From positions 372,001 through 436,000 of the forward strand of contig NZ_LWAE01000004.1 in assembly GCF_001623875.1 (NCBI RefSeq): a stretch of DNA of 64,000 bases, given 5' to 3'. Origin of the DNA: Clostridium magnum DSM 2767. Lineage in GTDB: Bacteria > Bacillota > Clostridia > Clostridiales > Clostridiaceae. Shown in pieces: positions 1 to 10,441 of this stretch. Position 1 is the stretch's first letter; every line of letters starts with the position of its first letter. The notes under the pieces are model-generated. The model ran no database searches. It saw nothing but the letters and a program-made list of their open reading frames with translations, and was not told the origin of the DNA. The translations under genes were made by a program, and so were the position numbers.

Positions 1-189
1 TGCAGAGATTCCTACAAGATCCTGTTCTGCAATTCCAACTTCCACAAACTGCTCTGGAAGTGTATTTGCAAAACTAACCATTGAAGCAGATCCTCTAGAA
101 TCACTAGTCACAACAATTATATTTCTATCCTCTTTTCCATGCTCTATCAGTGTGTCACAAATTACTTGTCTATTTGGTACTTTGTTCAT
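1..189 (-). CDS. Transketolase C-terminal subunit, 5' part only
   Basis: This is the N-terminal 63 codons of a split transketolase C-terminal subunit (pyrimidine-binding half); the gene runs off the left edge. The protein starts MNKVPNRQVICDTLIEHGKE and contains VTSDSRG and FVEVGIAEQDLVGISA, matching the start of the second intact subunit at 38914-39855 (FDAGIAESNMISTAAGMA). The ATG is preceded by GGGAGG. Its partner subunit upstream (528-1111) is broken, so this half may no longer have a working mate unless it pairs with the intact N-subunit of the arabinose operon. Pentose or apulose-type phosphate metabolism is suggested by the linked RbsABC importer, but that is inference. Confidence 0.85.
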   Translation of the reverse strand, partial: MNKVPNRQVICDTLIEHGKEDRNIIVVTSDSRGSASMVSFANTLPEQFVEVGIAEQDLVGISA

Positions 190-261
190 AAGCTACCTCC
201 CTTTACAGCACATAAAAATTATTGCAATTGAATTTTAGAACTTTATTAATTATAAGCTCTT

Positions 262-515
262 GAAGCAAGATCTTAATTGAGATGGGGGATTCTTTTACCC
301 CATCTGAATTTTAGAGCTGCGAATGCATGGCTTACTTGGCGTTGAACTCCCAGTTAAGCAGAGAACCAAAATCTACGATTTTGTGTGAATCGGTCAAGCA
401 GACATCCCAAATCTATGATTTGGTGATGGTCGCTTACTCTTTGAGTACTCCTCTGACGCTAGGAACAGGAGTTTCATATGAAGTGGGAGACTTACGCCAA
501 GTTAGTCAGGTTAAA
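262..515. repeat. Intergenic repeat family B, copy 1
   Basis: A 254-bp structured repeat; a second, shorter copy (202 bp) lies at 42598-42799. Both copies begin GAAGCAAGATCTTAATT and end GTTAGTCAGGTTAAA. Each holds a short stem (CAGATGGGG against CCCCATCTG) and a longer one (ACTTGGCGTTGAACTCCCA against TGGGAGACTTACGCCAAGT). Copy 1 has an extra internal segment of about 50 bp. It separates the two transketolase subunit genes, which in the intact operon at 38914-40701 lie next to each other. The small open frame inside it is judged spurious. Confidence 0.85.
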
Positions 516-527
516 AGACTGCAAACC

Positions 528-1111
528 CTAATCACTGAGCTCTTTTAATGCCAATTTAAGCTGTTCTTCACTAGGTACACCGTGATGCCACTTAGCTTGG
601 TTTTCCATATAGGATATTCCCTTACCTTTTGTTGTATAAGCCATGATAAGTGTAGGCTTATCTTTTACCCTCGGCAAGCTTAACAACACTTCTTGAAGTT
701 CAGCAACATCATTCCCATCTACAGGTATCACATTCCAACCCCCACAGGTAACCCATGACCTAATGCTCCAGTATTCATTTCAACTCCTGCATTTTTATTA
801 TTTGGATGTACAATAAGGGTAGACCCAAACTTACTATAAGTTTTGAGATTATCCTTAGGGAAGAATCCTTTATCTGCAAGAATACAATATAACGGCTCTA
901 CACTATGGCCCTTGCTCAATATAAATCTATCTCTATCTTCCCATCTTGGATTTTGCGGGTTAACTTTCATAATACTGTAGTAAAGGACAGTCATTATATC
1001 TGTGCTAGAAAGAGCACCTCCTATATGACCTGCCTTACCTTCATATATCATAGTCACTAAATCTCTTCTGATCTGATTAGCTTTTGTTTTTAGATAACTT
1101 ACATCAACCAC
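528..1111 (-). pseudogene. Transketolase N-terminal subunit, internal deletion and frameshift
   Basis: This is the remnant of a transketolase N-terminal (ThDP-binding) subunit, normally about 280 residues as in the intact paralogue at 39856-40701. The first part (GTG start at 1111 after GGAGGG) reads through SKGHSVEPLYCILADKGFF to GALGHGLPVGVGM and then stops. The second part resumes in another frame at GWNVIPVDGND and ends ENQAKWHHGVPSEEQLKLAL. Against the paralogue about 70 residues are missing, including the GDGEIAEG-type cofactor motif, so the product should be inactive. The join (positions 728-745) lies where the VGMA and GWNV codons share a GG.TGGAATG sequence. That suggests a microhomology deletion, which would also have shifted the frame. 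Confidence 0.85.
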
Positions 1112-1161
1112 CGAGCATCCCTCCAAATTTAATATAAGACTTTATATAATGAAGTGAATAT

Positions 1162-2214
1162 CTAACCATTCTTTCTCTGAAGAGCAAACTTATTCTGTAA
1201 ATTTCTCTGAAATTGGTCAACAATAACTGCAATTACAATTACAAATCCCTTTATAACCATTTGCCAAAATTCAGATACTCCCATCATAACCATGCCATCA
1301 TTAAGTACTCCAATAACAAAAGCTCCTATCAGTGTACCTCCTATAGTACCAATACCACCAACCATAGAAGTTCCCCCTAAAACCGCAGCTGCAATAGCAT
1401 TCATTTCCCATGTGTTACCGGTTTGAGGGTGAGCAGCAACTAATTCTGATGAGACAATAAGTCCAACCATGGCAGCACACAGACCTGAAATCATGTATAC
1501 TATCATTTTTACCTTTTTAACTCTGATACCTGAGTATTCTGCAGCCTTTTCATTACCTCCAACAGCAAATATATGCCATCCTAATGGTGTTTTCTTTAAG
1601 ATATAAGCAGTAGCAAATCCCACAATTATCATTATCCATATGGAAATTGGTAAACCAAGTATTCTTCCAGCCCCTAATATCTCGAATCCTATATTCCCCA
1701 ATTTAGGATTTCCCGTTATATTAGCAAAGGTTTCTCCATTAGATCTAATTAAGGCAAAACCACGAGCAACATACATACTACCAAGAGTAGCTATAAAAGG
1801 AGCTACATTAAAGCGAGTAATAACAAAACCATTTATTGCACCTAAAAGTACACCAAGTATAAGAGTAATGACAATAATAACAGGTACACTGAAATATATT
1901 GTTACACCAAACATACTTAATCTCAAACCTTGATTTATAAATCCTCCAGCTATCATTCCCGCAAATCCTACTATAGAACCAACGGACAAATCAATTCCTC
2001 CGCTTATAATAACCAAAGTCATACCTATACCCAAAAGTGCATATAAAGCCACATGTTTAGCTATAAGTATCAAACTATTTGTAGATAGAAAGTTAGGGGC
2101 TAGGAAACTAAATACTATAAATAGAATTATTAAAGCTATAAAAGTTCTAGCTTTTAGAAGTAGCATTCCTAAAGACAGATTCTTATCCTTTTCCGATGTT
2201 GCTAATTCACTCAT
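1162..2214 (-). CDS. Ribose/monosaccharide ABC transporter permease (RbsC family)
   Basis: This is a multi-span inner-membrane permease of the RbsC/BPD_transp_2 family. It has the typical signatures GMTLVIISGGIDLSVGSIVG near residue 60 and AAAVLGGTSMVGGIGTIGG near residue 260, and a late GGNEKAAEYSG loop. The start chosen is the ATG at 2214, preceded by AAGGAGG; an in-frame upstream ATG gives a poor extension. At about 350 residues it is full length. It lies downstream of the frameshifted ATPase and the binding protein, so it is the channel of that importer. The substrate is probably a pentose or related sugar, judged only from the linked transketolase. Confidence 0.92.
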   Translation of the reverse strand: MSELATSEKDKNLSLGMLLLKARTFIALIILFIVFSFLAPNFLSTNSLILIAKHVALYALLGIGMTLVIISGGIDLSVGSIVGFAGMIAGGFINQGLRLSMFGVTIYFSVPVIIVITLILGVLLGAINGFVITRFNVAPFIATLGSMYVARGFALIRSNGETFANITGNPKLGNIGFEILGAGRILGLPISIWIMIIVGFATAYILKKTPLGWHIFAVGGNEKAAEYSGIRVKKVKMIVYMISGLCAAMVGLIVSSELVAAHPQTGNTWEMNAIAAAVLGGTSMVGGIGTIGGTLIGAFVIGVLNDGMVMMGVSEFWQMVIKGFVIVIAVIVDQFQRNLQNKFALQRKNG

Positions 2215-2267
2215 ATTAGATTTCCTCCTTAAATTTAGGCATCTGAAATAAAATAACAAGACAAAGA

Positions 2268-2365
2268 TGCGACGGATATTTTGCGTCAGACAAGGAGACA
2301 GGTTCCGCAGATATCCGACCCTATCTAAGGATTCTGCCGACGCAGTATGACGTAAAATAGACTAG
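2268..2365. other. Intergenic inverted-repeat sequence
   Basis: The gap between the permease and ATPase genes has higher GC than its surroundings. It holds facing motifs (GACGGATATTTTGCGTCA and CCGACGCAGTATGACGT; also GCAGATATCCG) that can form a stem-loop. It sits inside what should be a tight operon and looks inserted. No second copy was found in the window. Confidence 0.45.
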
Positions 2366-2373
2366 TAGATTGA

Positions 2374-3967
2374 CTAGCTATTTTTTGAAGATGCCTTAAT
2401 AACCTTCTCACTATTTTTGCTAACTTGCCCTGCTGCCGAAGCTTTTATAAGAGCTTCTTCAGTAATTTCTTCTCCTTTAAATTCACCTGTAAGTTTTCCA
2501 TTAGACAATACTATGACACGATCAGAAATCCCTATTATTTCTTTTAGTTCAGAGGATATCACAATTATCCCTAAGCCCTGATCAGCATACTTATTTATTA
2601 TCCTAAAAACATCAGCCTTTGCTCCAATATCGATTCCTCTGCTAGGCTCATCTAAGAGTAAGATCTTTGGTGATGTCATAATTCCCTTACTTATAACTAT
2701 TTTTTGCTGATTGCCACCGCTCAAGGAAAGAATCGGAAGCTTTCTATCTGCTACCTTTATTTCTAAATCTTTTATCTTATCCGTTATACATTCATTTTCT
2801 TTTTTATCTATAAGATGAAACCCCTTTGTATAATTCCAAAGACTTGCTAATGTCATATTCTTAGCAATAGATAAGACTTGTACAAGTCCCTCTCTTTGAC
2901 GATCTTCTGGTATAAGAGCAAATCCTTTTTTTATTTGTCCCCAAATAGATTTAGGTATAATTTTCTTACCCTTAAGATATATTTCACCTGTTGATTCAGG
3001 ATGCATTCCCATCAAACACTCAAGAAGCTCAGTACGACCTGCACCAAGAAGTCCATATATCCCCAATATTTCTCCAGATTTCAATGAGAATGATATATTT
3101 TCTAAAGTGTACCCTTCACCTTTTCTAGGAAGTGTTAAGGCATCTACTTTTAGCAGCTCCTCACCTATATTTTTTTCCTCTTTAGATATAATCTTTGTAC
3201 CACTATTTCCAACCATTTTTCTTACTATCCATTGGATATCTATATTTTTTTACTCTCTCTTCAACAATAAACTTGCCGTCACGGAGTATAGTAACATAGT
3301 CACCTATAGCCATTATCTCTTCCATTCTGTGAGAAATATACACAATAGATATTCCTTGTTCCTTTAGTTCATTAATAATATGAAATAACACCTTTACTTC
3401 AGCATTACTCAAAGATGAGGTAGGTTCATCCATTATAAGAACCTTCAAATCCTGCTGTGCCATAGTTTTTGCTATTTCTACAATTTGCTGTTGTCCTACC
3501 CTAAGCTCACTAACTAATGTATTAGGATCAATTGGATGCTCAAGCTTTTTAAGCAATTTTTTAGCTTTCTCTATATGAGTTTTATGATCTAATACAAAAC
3601 CATGTTTTGTTTTTTCTCTCCCCATAAAAATATTCTGTGCAACAGTTAAGTTTGGAAATAGATTTAATTCTTGATGTATAATACCTATTCCCTTTTCTGA
3701 TGCTTCTCTCGTATTTTTTAGATGTAGTTCCTCTCCATTCAAGGTAATTGTACCTTCACTGGGCTGCTCTATCCCTGCAACTATTTTCATTAAAGTGGAT
3801 TTTCCAGCTCCATTTTCCCCAATTAGTACGTTCACTTTACCCCGATATACATTAAAATTAACCTTATTTAAAGCTACAGTTCCCGGATAAATTTTCGTCA
3901 CCTCATTAGCCACAAGACACACTTCGTCTTCTTTTTTAGTATCAATAGCATCATTGTTTACTTCCAC
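2374..3967 (-). pseudogene. Sugar ABC transporter ATPase (RbsA/MglA type), frameshifted
   Basis: This is a twin-ATPase subunit of a monosaccharide importer, split into two frames. The first half (GTG start at 3967, AGGAGG upstream) has Walker [10 protein letters not shown], an RVGQQQ signature variant and Walker B LIMDEPTSSL. It leaves frame after DGKFIVEERVK and stops near 3203. The second half carries [20 protein letters not shown] and LLLDEPSRGIDIGAK and ends at 2374. The frame changes at a run of seven T on the plus strand (3245-3251, A7 in the message). Six A would restore one reading frame of about 500 codons. This may be a real mutation, a site of transcriptional slippage, or a sequencing error. 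Confidence 0.85.
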
Positions 3968-4689
3968 TATTTTGCACCTCCTGCTATCTCTATTTTTACA
4001 GGAGTAACAACAATTTTATCTAAAGATTCAAAAGTAAATGCACCAACAAAATCTACTTTTTTATCCTTAGAATTATCAAAATTTACTTTACTTAATATTT
4101 GCTCATTAATCCTTTTATGAATAGCATTAGATATTTCAGCGAATACCATTTGATTTTTATAATCATCGAATTTTATGAAGTCCAAAGAGTCTCTTATCGC
4201 TGTACCTTTTATTACAGTACCGATTTGAATCTTTAAGTCAGCCTTTCCATCATAAGGTTCAAGATCTATATCTATAGTCCCGTTTTTCGATTGTTTATTT
4301 ACTGCAAGTATCTTACCCTTACCTTTTACAATAAAATTCCATGCGTTTCCTTCCTGTCCACTTCTTATCCCATACTTTTTCCCAGCATTCTCTACATTAC
4401 TTTTAAGTTCTTTAGTTACCTCTGAAACCTCTACCGAACGCTTATCCATAGTTGGCATTACTTTACTATCCCATTCAGAATCAATAAACTTATTGGCATC
4501 AAAGCTTTTATCATCAAAATAAAACGCAACACCTTGTTTAGAATCCTTATCCTTACTATCCTTAACTACCGTAAACAACTTACAAGCAGAAAGCATGAAA
4601 GATGAAAGTACCAACAGTGCAATTAATGATAGTATCTTTACTTTCCTCATACTATTAACTTTATCAGTAGATTCACATCTCTTTCTCAT
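3967..4689 (-). CDS. DUF2291-like lipoprotein of sugar transport operon
   Basis: A 240-residue exported lipoprotein. After a short basic leader (MRKRCESTDKVNSMRKVK) comes a hydrophobic segment and a lipobox-like LSAC near residue 36. The mature part has a GTVIKGTAIRDSL stretch and a C-terminal beta-rich region, resembling the DUF2291 family often found beside RbsABC importers. The first ATG has GAGGAG at good distance; a second ATG at 4650 has none. The stop overlaps the start of the ATPase gene by one base, so the two were translationally coupled. Its biochemical role is unknown; a helper in sugar binding or uptake is only inferred. Confidence 0.75.
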   Translation of the reverse strand: MRKRCESTDKVNSMRKVKILSLIALLVLSSFMLSACKLFTVVKDSKDKDSKQGVAFYFDDKSFDANKFIDSEWDSKVMPTMDKRSVEVSEVTKELKSNVENAGKKYGIRSGQEGNAWNFIVKGKGKILAVNKQSKNGTIDIDLEPYDGKADLKIQIGTVIKGTAIRDSLDFIKFDDYKNQMVFAEISNAIHKRINEQILSKVNFDNSKDKKVDFVGAFTFESLDKIVVTPVKIEIAGGAK

Positions 4690-4738
4690 GATACTCTCCT
4701 CATCTTAAAATAATATTTTAATGTAGGTTTTCTAACTT

Positions 4739-4968
4739 GAACTTTAAGTTATACGTAGGGATGTGTTGCCAAAACTGAAGCACATTTAAAAACTTTTTTA
4801 TCAGTCTTAGTGAAGTGTTTTATAAAATCTTAGAATATTCGATTGTCTCAGCAAAGCGAGTTTATCGAATATTCTTGGATTTTATAAAACACAAACTTTA
4901 GACTGATTAAAAGTTTTTAACAGTGCTGAAGTTTGGTAACATATCTCGGAGTATAATTTAAAGTTCTG
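4739..4968. repeat. 230-bp near-palindromic element
   Basis: Two arms of about 105 bases (4739-4843 and 4864-4968) are imperfect reverse complements round a 20-base loop. Examples of matched blocks are GTGTTTTATAAAATC with GATTTTATAAAACAC, AATATTCGAT with ATCGAATATT, and GAACTTTAAGTTATAC with GTATAATTTAAAGTTC. It fills the gap between the binding-protein and lipoprotein genes. The size and shape fit a MITE-like insertion or a long RNA hairpin; no coding capacity is seen. Confidence 0.85.
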
Positions 4969-5000
4969 CTTCTAATCCTATATTCCATAAAAAATTTTTA

Positions 5001-6032
<1,032 letters not shown>

Positions 6033-6225
6033 CTAAATATAAACAATAAGAGTAATAAACTATTATGAATGGTTTCACTAAATATTTATTTATATTTTTA
6101 AAATATTTAGCATAATCAATTAGATTATCTAAATAATTTAAAACCCACTATAGATAAACCCATATTTGTTTACAGTAATTTCTTGTGGTATGATTATAGT
6201 ATTAAACAGAAAGGATCACCAATAT

Positions 6226-6420
6226 ATGGATAACAAAAGAAGAGAAGATGTTTATGCAGGAAGGCTTGTAGATATTGTATTGAAGGAAGATCAACGCACC
6301 GGAAAATTGACACGTGGAACTGTAAAAGATATACTTACAAATTCTACCTATCACTCTAGAGGAATAAAAGTAAGATTGAGTGATGGTAAAATAGGTAGGG
6401 TTCAAGTTATAATAAAGTGA
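6226..6420 (+). CDS. ywbE: YwbE family protein
   Basis: A 64-residue protein MDNKRREDVYAGRLVDIVLK... with the features of the conserved Bacillus YwbE family: GRLVDIVLKEDQRTGKLTRG and a C-terminal HSRGIKVRLSDGKIGRVQ. The start at 6226 follows AAAGGA; an upstream in-frame ATG lacks a site. The function of the family is not established; the small basic beta-rich shape suggests nucleic-acid or protein binding. It stands alone on the plus strand, converging with the helicase gene across a shared terminator. Confidence 0.8.
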   Translation: MDNKRREDVYAGRLVDIVLKEDQRTGKLTRGTVKDILTNSTYHSRGIKVRLSDGKIGRVQVIIK

Positions 6421-6426
6421 AAGAAA

Positions 6427-6479
6427 AAACCATAGTTGTTGTTTGGAAACCTTATCCAAAACAACACTATGGTTTTTGA
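6427..6479. terminator. Bidirectional terminator between ywbE and helicase
   Basis: The stem AACCATAGTTGTTGTTTGG pairs with CCAAAACAACACTATGGTT, with an A-run on the left and a T-run on the right. It can serve both converging genes. Confidence 0.85.
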
Positions 6480-6483
6480 TACA

Positions 6484-7740
6484 TTAACTCTTCTTTTTAT
6501 TTTTTCTAAAATAACTGCTCTTTTTGGTTTTCTCACCAGATGCTTTCTTTCTAACATCCCTATTCTTTACTACACCTGAATTACTTACAAATACACTTGA
6601 ATTGCTCATAAGATAAGGATGATCTTCAATCACAGGTATTGATTTTGATATAGTTTTTTCAATATTTTTAAGAGAATCTCTATCTTCTTCATCACAAAAG
6701 GAAACTGCAATCCCCTCTAAGCCTGCCCTTCCAGTACGTCCGATTCTATGAACATAGGTTTCTGGTACATCTGGTAAGTCGAAGTTTATTACGTGGGACA
6801 ATTCTTCTACGTCAATCCCCCTTGCAGCTATATCCGTTGCTACTAAAACTCTTATTTTCTTTTCTTTAAAGTTACTTAAAGCAAGTTGTCTTGCATTTTG
6901 TGACTTATTCCCATGAATAGCTTGAGCCTCTATTCCTACTTTAATAAGATCTCCAGTTATTTTATTTGCACCATGTTTCGTTCTAGAAAATACAAGAACA
7001 GATTCAATAGATTTATCCTTTAGAAGATGAATAAGCAAAGATTTCTTGTTTCTTTTTTCAACTAAATACACTGCTTGCTTAATAGTATCAATAGTAGATG
7101 AAACAGGAGTAACTTCTACCTTTACAGGTTTCACAAGAATTGATTCTATTAACTTGGAAATTTCTTGAGGCATAGTAGCAGAAAACAACATTGTCTGCCT
7201 AGTCTTGGGAAGCTTTGCTATAATTCTTTTTACATCATGTCCAAGCCCCATATCAAGCATTCGGTCTGCTTCATCAAGGACAAAAAACTTAATATTGTTT
7301 AGGCTTATATATTTTTGCTGCATCAAATCAATCAATCTTCCCGGTGTTGCAATTAAAATATCTACTCCTGCCATTAATGCATCTGTCTGAGATTTTTGTG
7401 ATACTCCACCAAAAATAACAGTATTCTTTAGCCCTGTATATTTTCCATAGGAATTAAAGCTTTCTCCAATTTGGATGGCCAACTCTCTAGTCGGAGCTAA
7501 TACTAATGCCTTAATACTTCTGGGTCCCTTTAGAGATTTTTGTTTACTATAAAGAAGCTGCAATATAGGTATCGCAAAGGCTGCTGTCTTTCCAGTACCG
7601 GTTTGAGCACACCCCAGCAAATCCTTTCCTTCAAGTATAGCTGGAATAGATTGTTCCTGTATAGGAGTAGGCTTAGTATAACCTTCGTTTTTTAAAGCTT
7701 TCAAAATAGGGTCAATAATATTTAAATTTTCAAATAACAT
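6484..7740 (-). CDS. DEAD-box RNA helicase (RhlE-like)
   Basis: A 418-residue ATP-dependent RNA helicase with all core motifs in order: the Q-motif region near residue 15 ([14 protein letters not shown]), motif [23 protein letters not shown] (DEADRMLD), SAT, and motif [12 protein letters not shown]. The C-terminus is a short lysine-rich tail ([13 protein letters not shown]) typical of RhlE/CshA-type cold-adaptation helicases that remodel structured RNA in ribosome assembly or mRNA decay. A cold-shock protein gene lies just upstream on the same strand, each with its own terminator, which fits a shared low-temperature role. Confidence 0.95.
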   Translation of the reverse strand: MLFENLNIIDPILKALKNEGYTKPTPIQEQSIPAILEGKDLLGCAQTGTGKTAAFAIPILQLLYSKQKSLKGPRSIKALVLAPTRELAIQIGESFNSYGKYTGLKNTVIFGGVSQKSQTDALMAGVDILIATPGRLIDLMQQKYISLNNIKFFVLDEADRMLDMGLGHDVKRIIAKLPKTRQTMLFSATMPQEISKLIESILVKPVKVEVTPVSSTIDTIKQAVYLVEKRNKKSLLIHLLKDKSIESVLVFSRTKHGANKITGDLIKVGIEAQAIHGNKSQNARQLALSNFKEKKIRVLVATDIAARGIDVEELSHVINFDLPDVPETYVHRIGRTGRAGLEGIAVSFCDEEDRDSLKNIEKTISKSIPVIEDHPYLMSNSSVFVSNSGVVKNRDVRKKASGEKTKKSSYFRKNKKKS

Positions 7741-7878
7741 CTTTCTCCTTTATAAATGGCTATCAATTTTTCAGTTTGTTGCTATTAAACAAACTGGCTG
7801 CCCGTTTGTTGTTTTTATCCACTTTTATCTTCATCAGTACTTTTTGTATTGTCTCAAAATCTAATTATAAGTAAACTA

Positions 7879-7915
7879 AAAACCCCTTAAATAGAATAAC
7901 TATTCAAGGGGTAAA
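7879..7915 (-). terminator. Terminator of the cold-shock gene
   Basis: Hairpin ACCCCTTAAATAG / CTATTCAAGGGGT, followed on the minus strand by a T-run. Confidence 0.8.
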
Positions 7916-7926
7916 ATACTCATTAA

Positions 7927-8124
7927 TTAAATAATAGTAATATTTTCTGCTTGAGGTCCTTTTGGTCCGTTAACTACGTCATAAGAAACTTTTTGACCTT
8001 CTTGAAGTGATTTATAACCCTCTGAATTTATCTGAGAAAAATGTGCAAAAACATCATTTCCATCATCTCCTGTAATAAATCCAAATCCTTTTTCTGCATT
8101 AAACCATTTTACTGTACCATTCAT
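7927..8124 (-). CDS. csp: Cold shock protein (CspA family)
   Basis: A 65-residue single cold-shock domain. The RNA-binding motifs RNP1 (KGFGFI) and RNP2 (VFAHFS) are intact, and the ends [13 protein letters not shown] and [10 protein letters not shown] are canonical. It acts as a cytoplasmic RNA chaperone or antiterminator. The start follows GGAGGT. About 300 bases of AT-rich DNA lie upstream, long enough for the structured 5' leader usual for csp mRNAs, though no specific fold was established. Confidence 0.95.
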   Translation of the reverse strand: MNGTVKWFNAEKGFGFITGDDGNDVFAHFSQINSEGYKSLQEGQKVSYDVVNGPKGPQAENITII

Positions 8125-8421
8125 ATAATGTGTACCTCCGAAATTTTATTATTCTTAAACTCATTGTAATAACTCACTAATAAAATCTCGATATCACCAT
8201 ACTATATTTATTAAGTACTAATTGAAATATATTTGTGTTAAATTATTTACTATTAATTTAAGTTCTCATTAATAATAACATACTTTATTATACAAAGCAA
8301 ATTTTTTTTAATTTGTTGAATCATATCTTTCCTAAATGATAATTTTCTGAAACTTTCACATGAAATGGTTCTTAATTAATAAAATACTTTACTACCACAT
8401 CCTATTTACAATATTTCACTT
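8125..8421 (-). promoter_or_regulatory. Upstream region / probable leader of csp
   Basis: An AT-rich gene-free stretch between the PHP gene and csp. It should hold the csp promoter and leader; no strong operator or complete terminator hairpin was recognised. Confidence 0.4.
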
Positions 8422-9237
8422 CTATATATCATAAAAATACGGCTTTCTTCCTCTATAAATAGCAATCTGTTTAAATCCTATTTTCCTTAATAAACCAATA
8501 CTTTCATCAATACCAGCGCCAACATCTTCCTTTGTATGAGCATCTGAACCTACTGTAATAATACGACCACCTAATTCTTTATACAGCTTTATAATTTCAA
8601 TAGATGGCATAAATTCTCCACTTAACTGTCTAAGACCCGAAGTATTAATTTCAATACCTTTTCCTCGTTCTATAACTGCCTTAAGAATGTCCTCTATTTC
8701 TTTCTTGTATCGTTCCATAAGATTAATTTTTACATTACGGCTTGCTGCATATCTTTTTACTAAATCAAAATGGCCAATACAATCATATTCACCCTTAGTA
8801 GCCATATCATATAGCAAACTTAAATAGTCTAAGTTTTGTTTTTCTATATTCTCATTCGAATAATCTCCATATTTTAAATCAATATCCTCTATTTTATGAA
8901 TGGATCCAATCAAATAGTCAAAAGCATAAGATTTTATAATGTTTTTAACGTCTTCTGGCCAATAATGTACCTGACCCATTTCCATTCCAAACAGGATTTC
9001 TAACTTTGCTCCAAATTCAACTTTGCATTCATTTATTTCTTTTAAACTATTCTCAATGAAACATATACCCATATTTATTTTTTTGTTTTCTTTTCCTGTG
9101 TAGTATTCAAAGTGATTGGTAATTACAATAGAGTCTAAACCATGTCTACAAGCACTTTCACATATTTCCTTCAAAGAAGTTTTGGAGTCTGGTGAAACAC
9201 ATGTATGAATATGACAATCTGCTTTTATACTTTTCAT
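8422..9237 (-). CDS. PHP-domain phosphatase, histidinol-phosphatase-like
   Basis: A metal-dependent phosphoesterase of about 271 residues. The PHP signature DCHIHTCVSPDSKT is at the N-terminus, followed by ITNHFEYYTG, GMEMGQVHYW, LIGSIHKIED, CIGHFDLVKRYA and VGSDAHT, which supply the metal-binding His/Asp/Glu set of the HisK-type family. The start at 9237 has AGGAAGG nine bases upstream; an earlier ATG would overlap that site. No other his gene is nearby, so histidinol phosphate is one possible substrate and a general phosphatase role is equally possible. Confidence 0.85.
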   Translation of the reverse strand: MKSIKADCHIHTCVSPDSKTSLKEICESACRHGLDSIVITNHFEYYTGKENKKINMGICFIENSLKEINECKVEFGAKLEILFGMEMGQVHYWPEDVKNIIKSYAFDYLIGSIHKIEDIDLKYGDYSNENIEKQNLDYLSLLYDMATKGEYDCIGHFDLVKRYAASRNVKINLMERYKKEIEDILKAVIERGKGIEINTSGLRQLSGEFMPSIEIIKLYKELGGRIITVGSDAHTKEDVGAGIDESIGLLRKIGFKQIAIYRGRKPYFYDI

Positions 9238-9296
9238 TAGTTTCATCCTTCCTATAGTATAAATCAAACTTTTATATTGCTATATATAAATAAAAG

Positions 9297-9320
9297 CTGG
9301 TATCACCGAAATGATACCAG
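9297..9320 (-). terminator. Terminator of the frl operon
   Basis: Hairpin CTGGTATCA / TGATACCAG just after the frlB stop, followed on the minus strand by a T-rich stretch. Confidence 0.75.
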
Positions 9321-9341
9321 TTAATTAAGAAAAAATCAATT

Positions 9342-10310
9342 TTAGTATTCTAATTTCCACATATATCTTCTTTTAGTAAGAGGGTGATTTCTAACAATTG
9401 ACAATTGTTCAGCATATACTCTTAATACACCTGAAATTAACATTGGGTTAAAGTAGTCTACTACTTCCTTTGCAATCTCTGATCCTAAACCAAAATCTTT
9501 TGCGTCTACTACTGTTGTCTTTGCATCGAATCTATGTAAGAAATCAAGTGCTCTTGAATCCATTGCTCTTGTTCTTCCATCATTCATCAGTAATAAGAAT
9601 GGTACATCTTTTTCTACAATTTCAAATGGTCCATGGAAGAATTCACCATCATGGAAACTTCCTGAGTTAATCCACTGCATTTCCATCATTAGGCATATTG
9701 AAAATGAATAAGCCACTTCATGTGTAGCTCCACTACTCATAACATAAATTACTGGAGCATCTTTATATGCATTGGCAAATTCTTTTGCCTGTGGAACAAC
9801 AGAAGACACTGCTTTTTCAATCAAATCATAGATTTTCCCAAAACCATCTACCATTTTATCATAGTAAGCATAACCTTCGTATTGATTTAAAATCTCTACG
9901 GCAAGAGCTAATACTTTTGTCATTTTTTCCATTTTAGCAGCATAGTTTAATTCAAATCCATGAAGTACAACATAGTCAGCATCTTTTGTAATTGGAGCAC
10001 CTTCTGTATGAGTAACTGCAATTACATGTGCACCTAAAGATTTCGCTAAAGAAGTTGCTTTTACAGTTTCTGGTGTATTGCCACCTAGTGAACAAGTAAT
10101 TACAATTGCTGAACTATCTACTGATACAGGAGTAGCATAATTAAACTCATTTGCAGTATATAAACTAGTGCGAAGTTCTTTTGCATTTCCTTCTAAAAAA
10201 TATTTTGCTGGATATAATTCCGCTTTAGATGCACCACATCCTACGAAAAACACACTCTTAATTTCTGGTTGTTTTGTTTTAATCTCTGTAATGATTTGTC
10301 TTAATTCCAT
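9342..10310 (-). CDS. frlB: Fructosamine 6-phosphate deglycase (FrlB-like SIS protein)
   Basis: A 322-residue protein with two SIS domains. It resembles FrlB, which cleaves fructoselysine 6-phosphate (or other fructosamine 6-phosphates) to glucose 6-phosphate and the free amine. Visible signatures are VFFVGCGASKAELYPAKYF, ITCSLGGNTPETVKA, VMSSGATHEVAYS and FFHGPFEIVE. The start at 10310 follows GGAGG at eight bases; the longer in-frame start lacks a site. It is the last gene of the operon and has its own upstream operators (10337-10395). The neighbouring frlC, frlD and frlR homologues make the assignment firm at pathway level. The exact amine is not known. Confidence 0.88.
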   Translation of the reverse strand: MELRQIITEIKTKQPEIKSVFFVGCGASKAELYPAKYFLEGNAKELRTSLYTANEFNYATPVSVDSSAIVITCSLGGNTPETVKATSLAKSLGAHVIAVTHTEGAPITKDADYVVLHGFELNYAAKMEKMTKVLALAVEILNQYEGYAYYDKMVDGFGKIYDLIEKAVSSVVPQAKEFANAYKDAPVIYVMSSGATHEVAYSFSICLMMEMQWINSGSFHDGEFFHGPFEIVEKDVPFLLLMNDGRTRAMDSRALDFLHRFDAKTTVVDAKDFGLGSEIAKEVVDYFNPMLISGVLRVYAEQLSIVRNHPLTKRRYMWKLEY

Positions 10311-10336
10311 TTTCTTTTCCTCCATATTCTTCATTA

Positions 10337-10395
10337 GTGGTATATGGTATATACCTAATTATTTGTAAATAGAGTATGGTACATGGTATATACCT
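10337..10395 (-). promoter_or_regulatory. Twin FrlR-type operators upstream of frlB
   Basis: Two copies of a GGTATATACC palindrome lie between the frlR stop and frlB: TATGGTATATACC at 10343-10355 and CATGGTATATACC at 10382-10394. The same motif recurs at 17246-17266, in front of the operon promoter. A GntR-family repressor of this cluster is the natural reader. Confidence 0.75.
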
Positions 10396-10441
10396 ACCTA
10401 CTTATTTTTTTCTTTAATAGAATCAGTATATTTTTCAATAC

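Noticed and set aside
327..548. Open frame of 73 codons between the transketolase genes
   Set aside because: It lies within repeat family B, has no ribosome binding site, and its sequence changes are not codon-patterned against copy 2.
728..1126. Two-piece transketolase as a functional further split
   Set aside because: The missing region holds the ThDP-binding motif and the two parts are out of frame, so a working split is not plausible.
3240..3256. Programmed -1 ribosomal frameshift at the A AAA AAA heptamer in the ATPase gene
   Set aside because: A -1 shift reaches a TAG almost at once; a +1 shift or one base fewer is needed to join the two halves.
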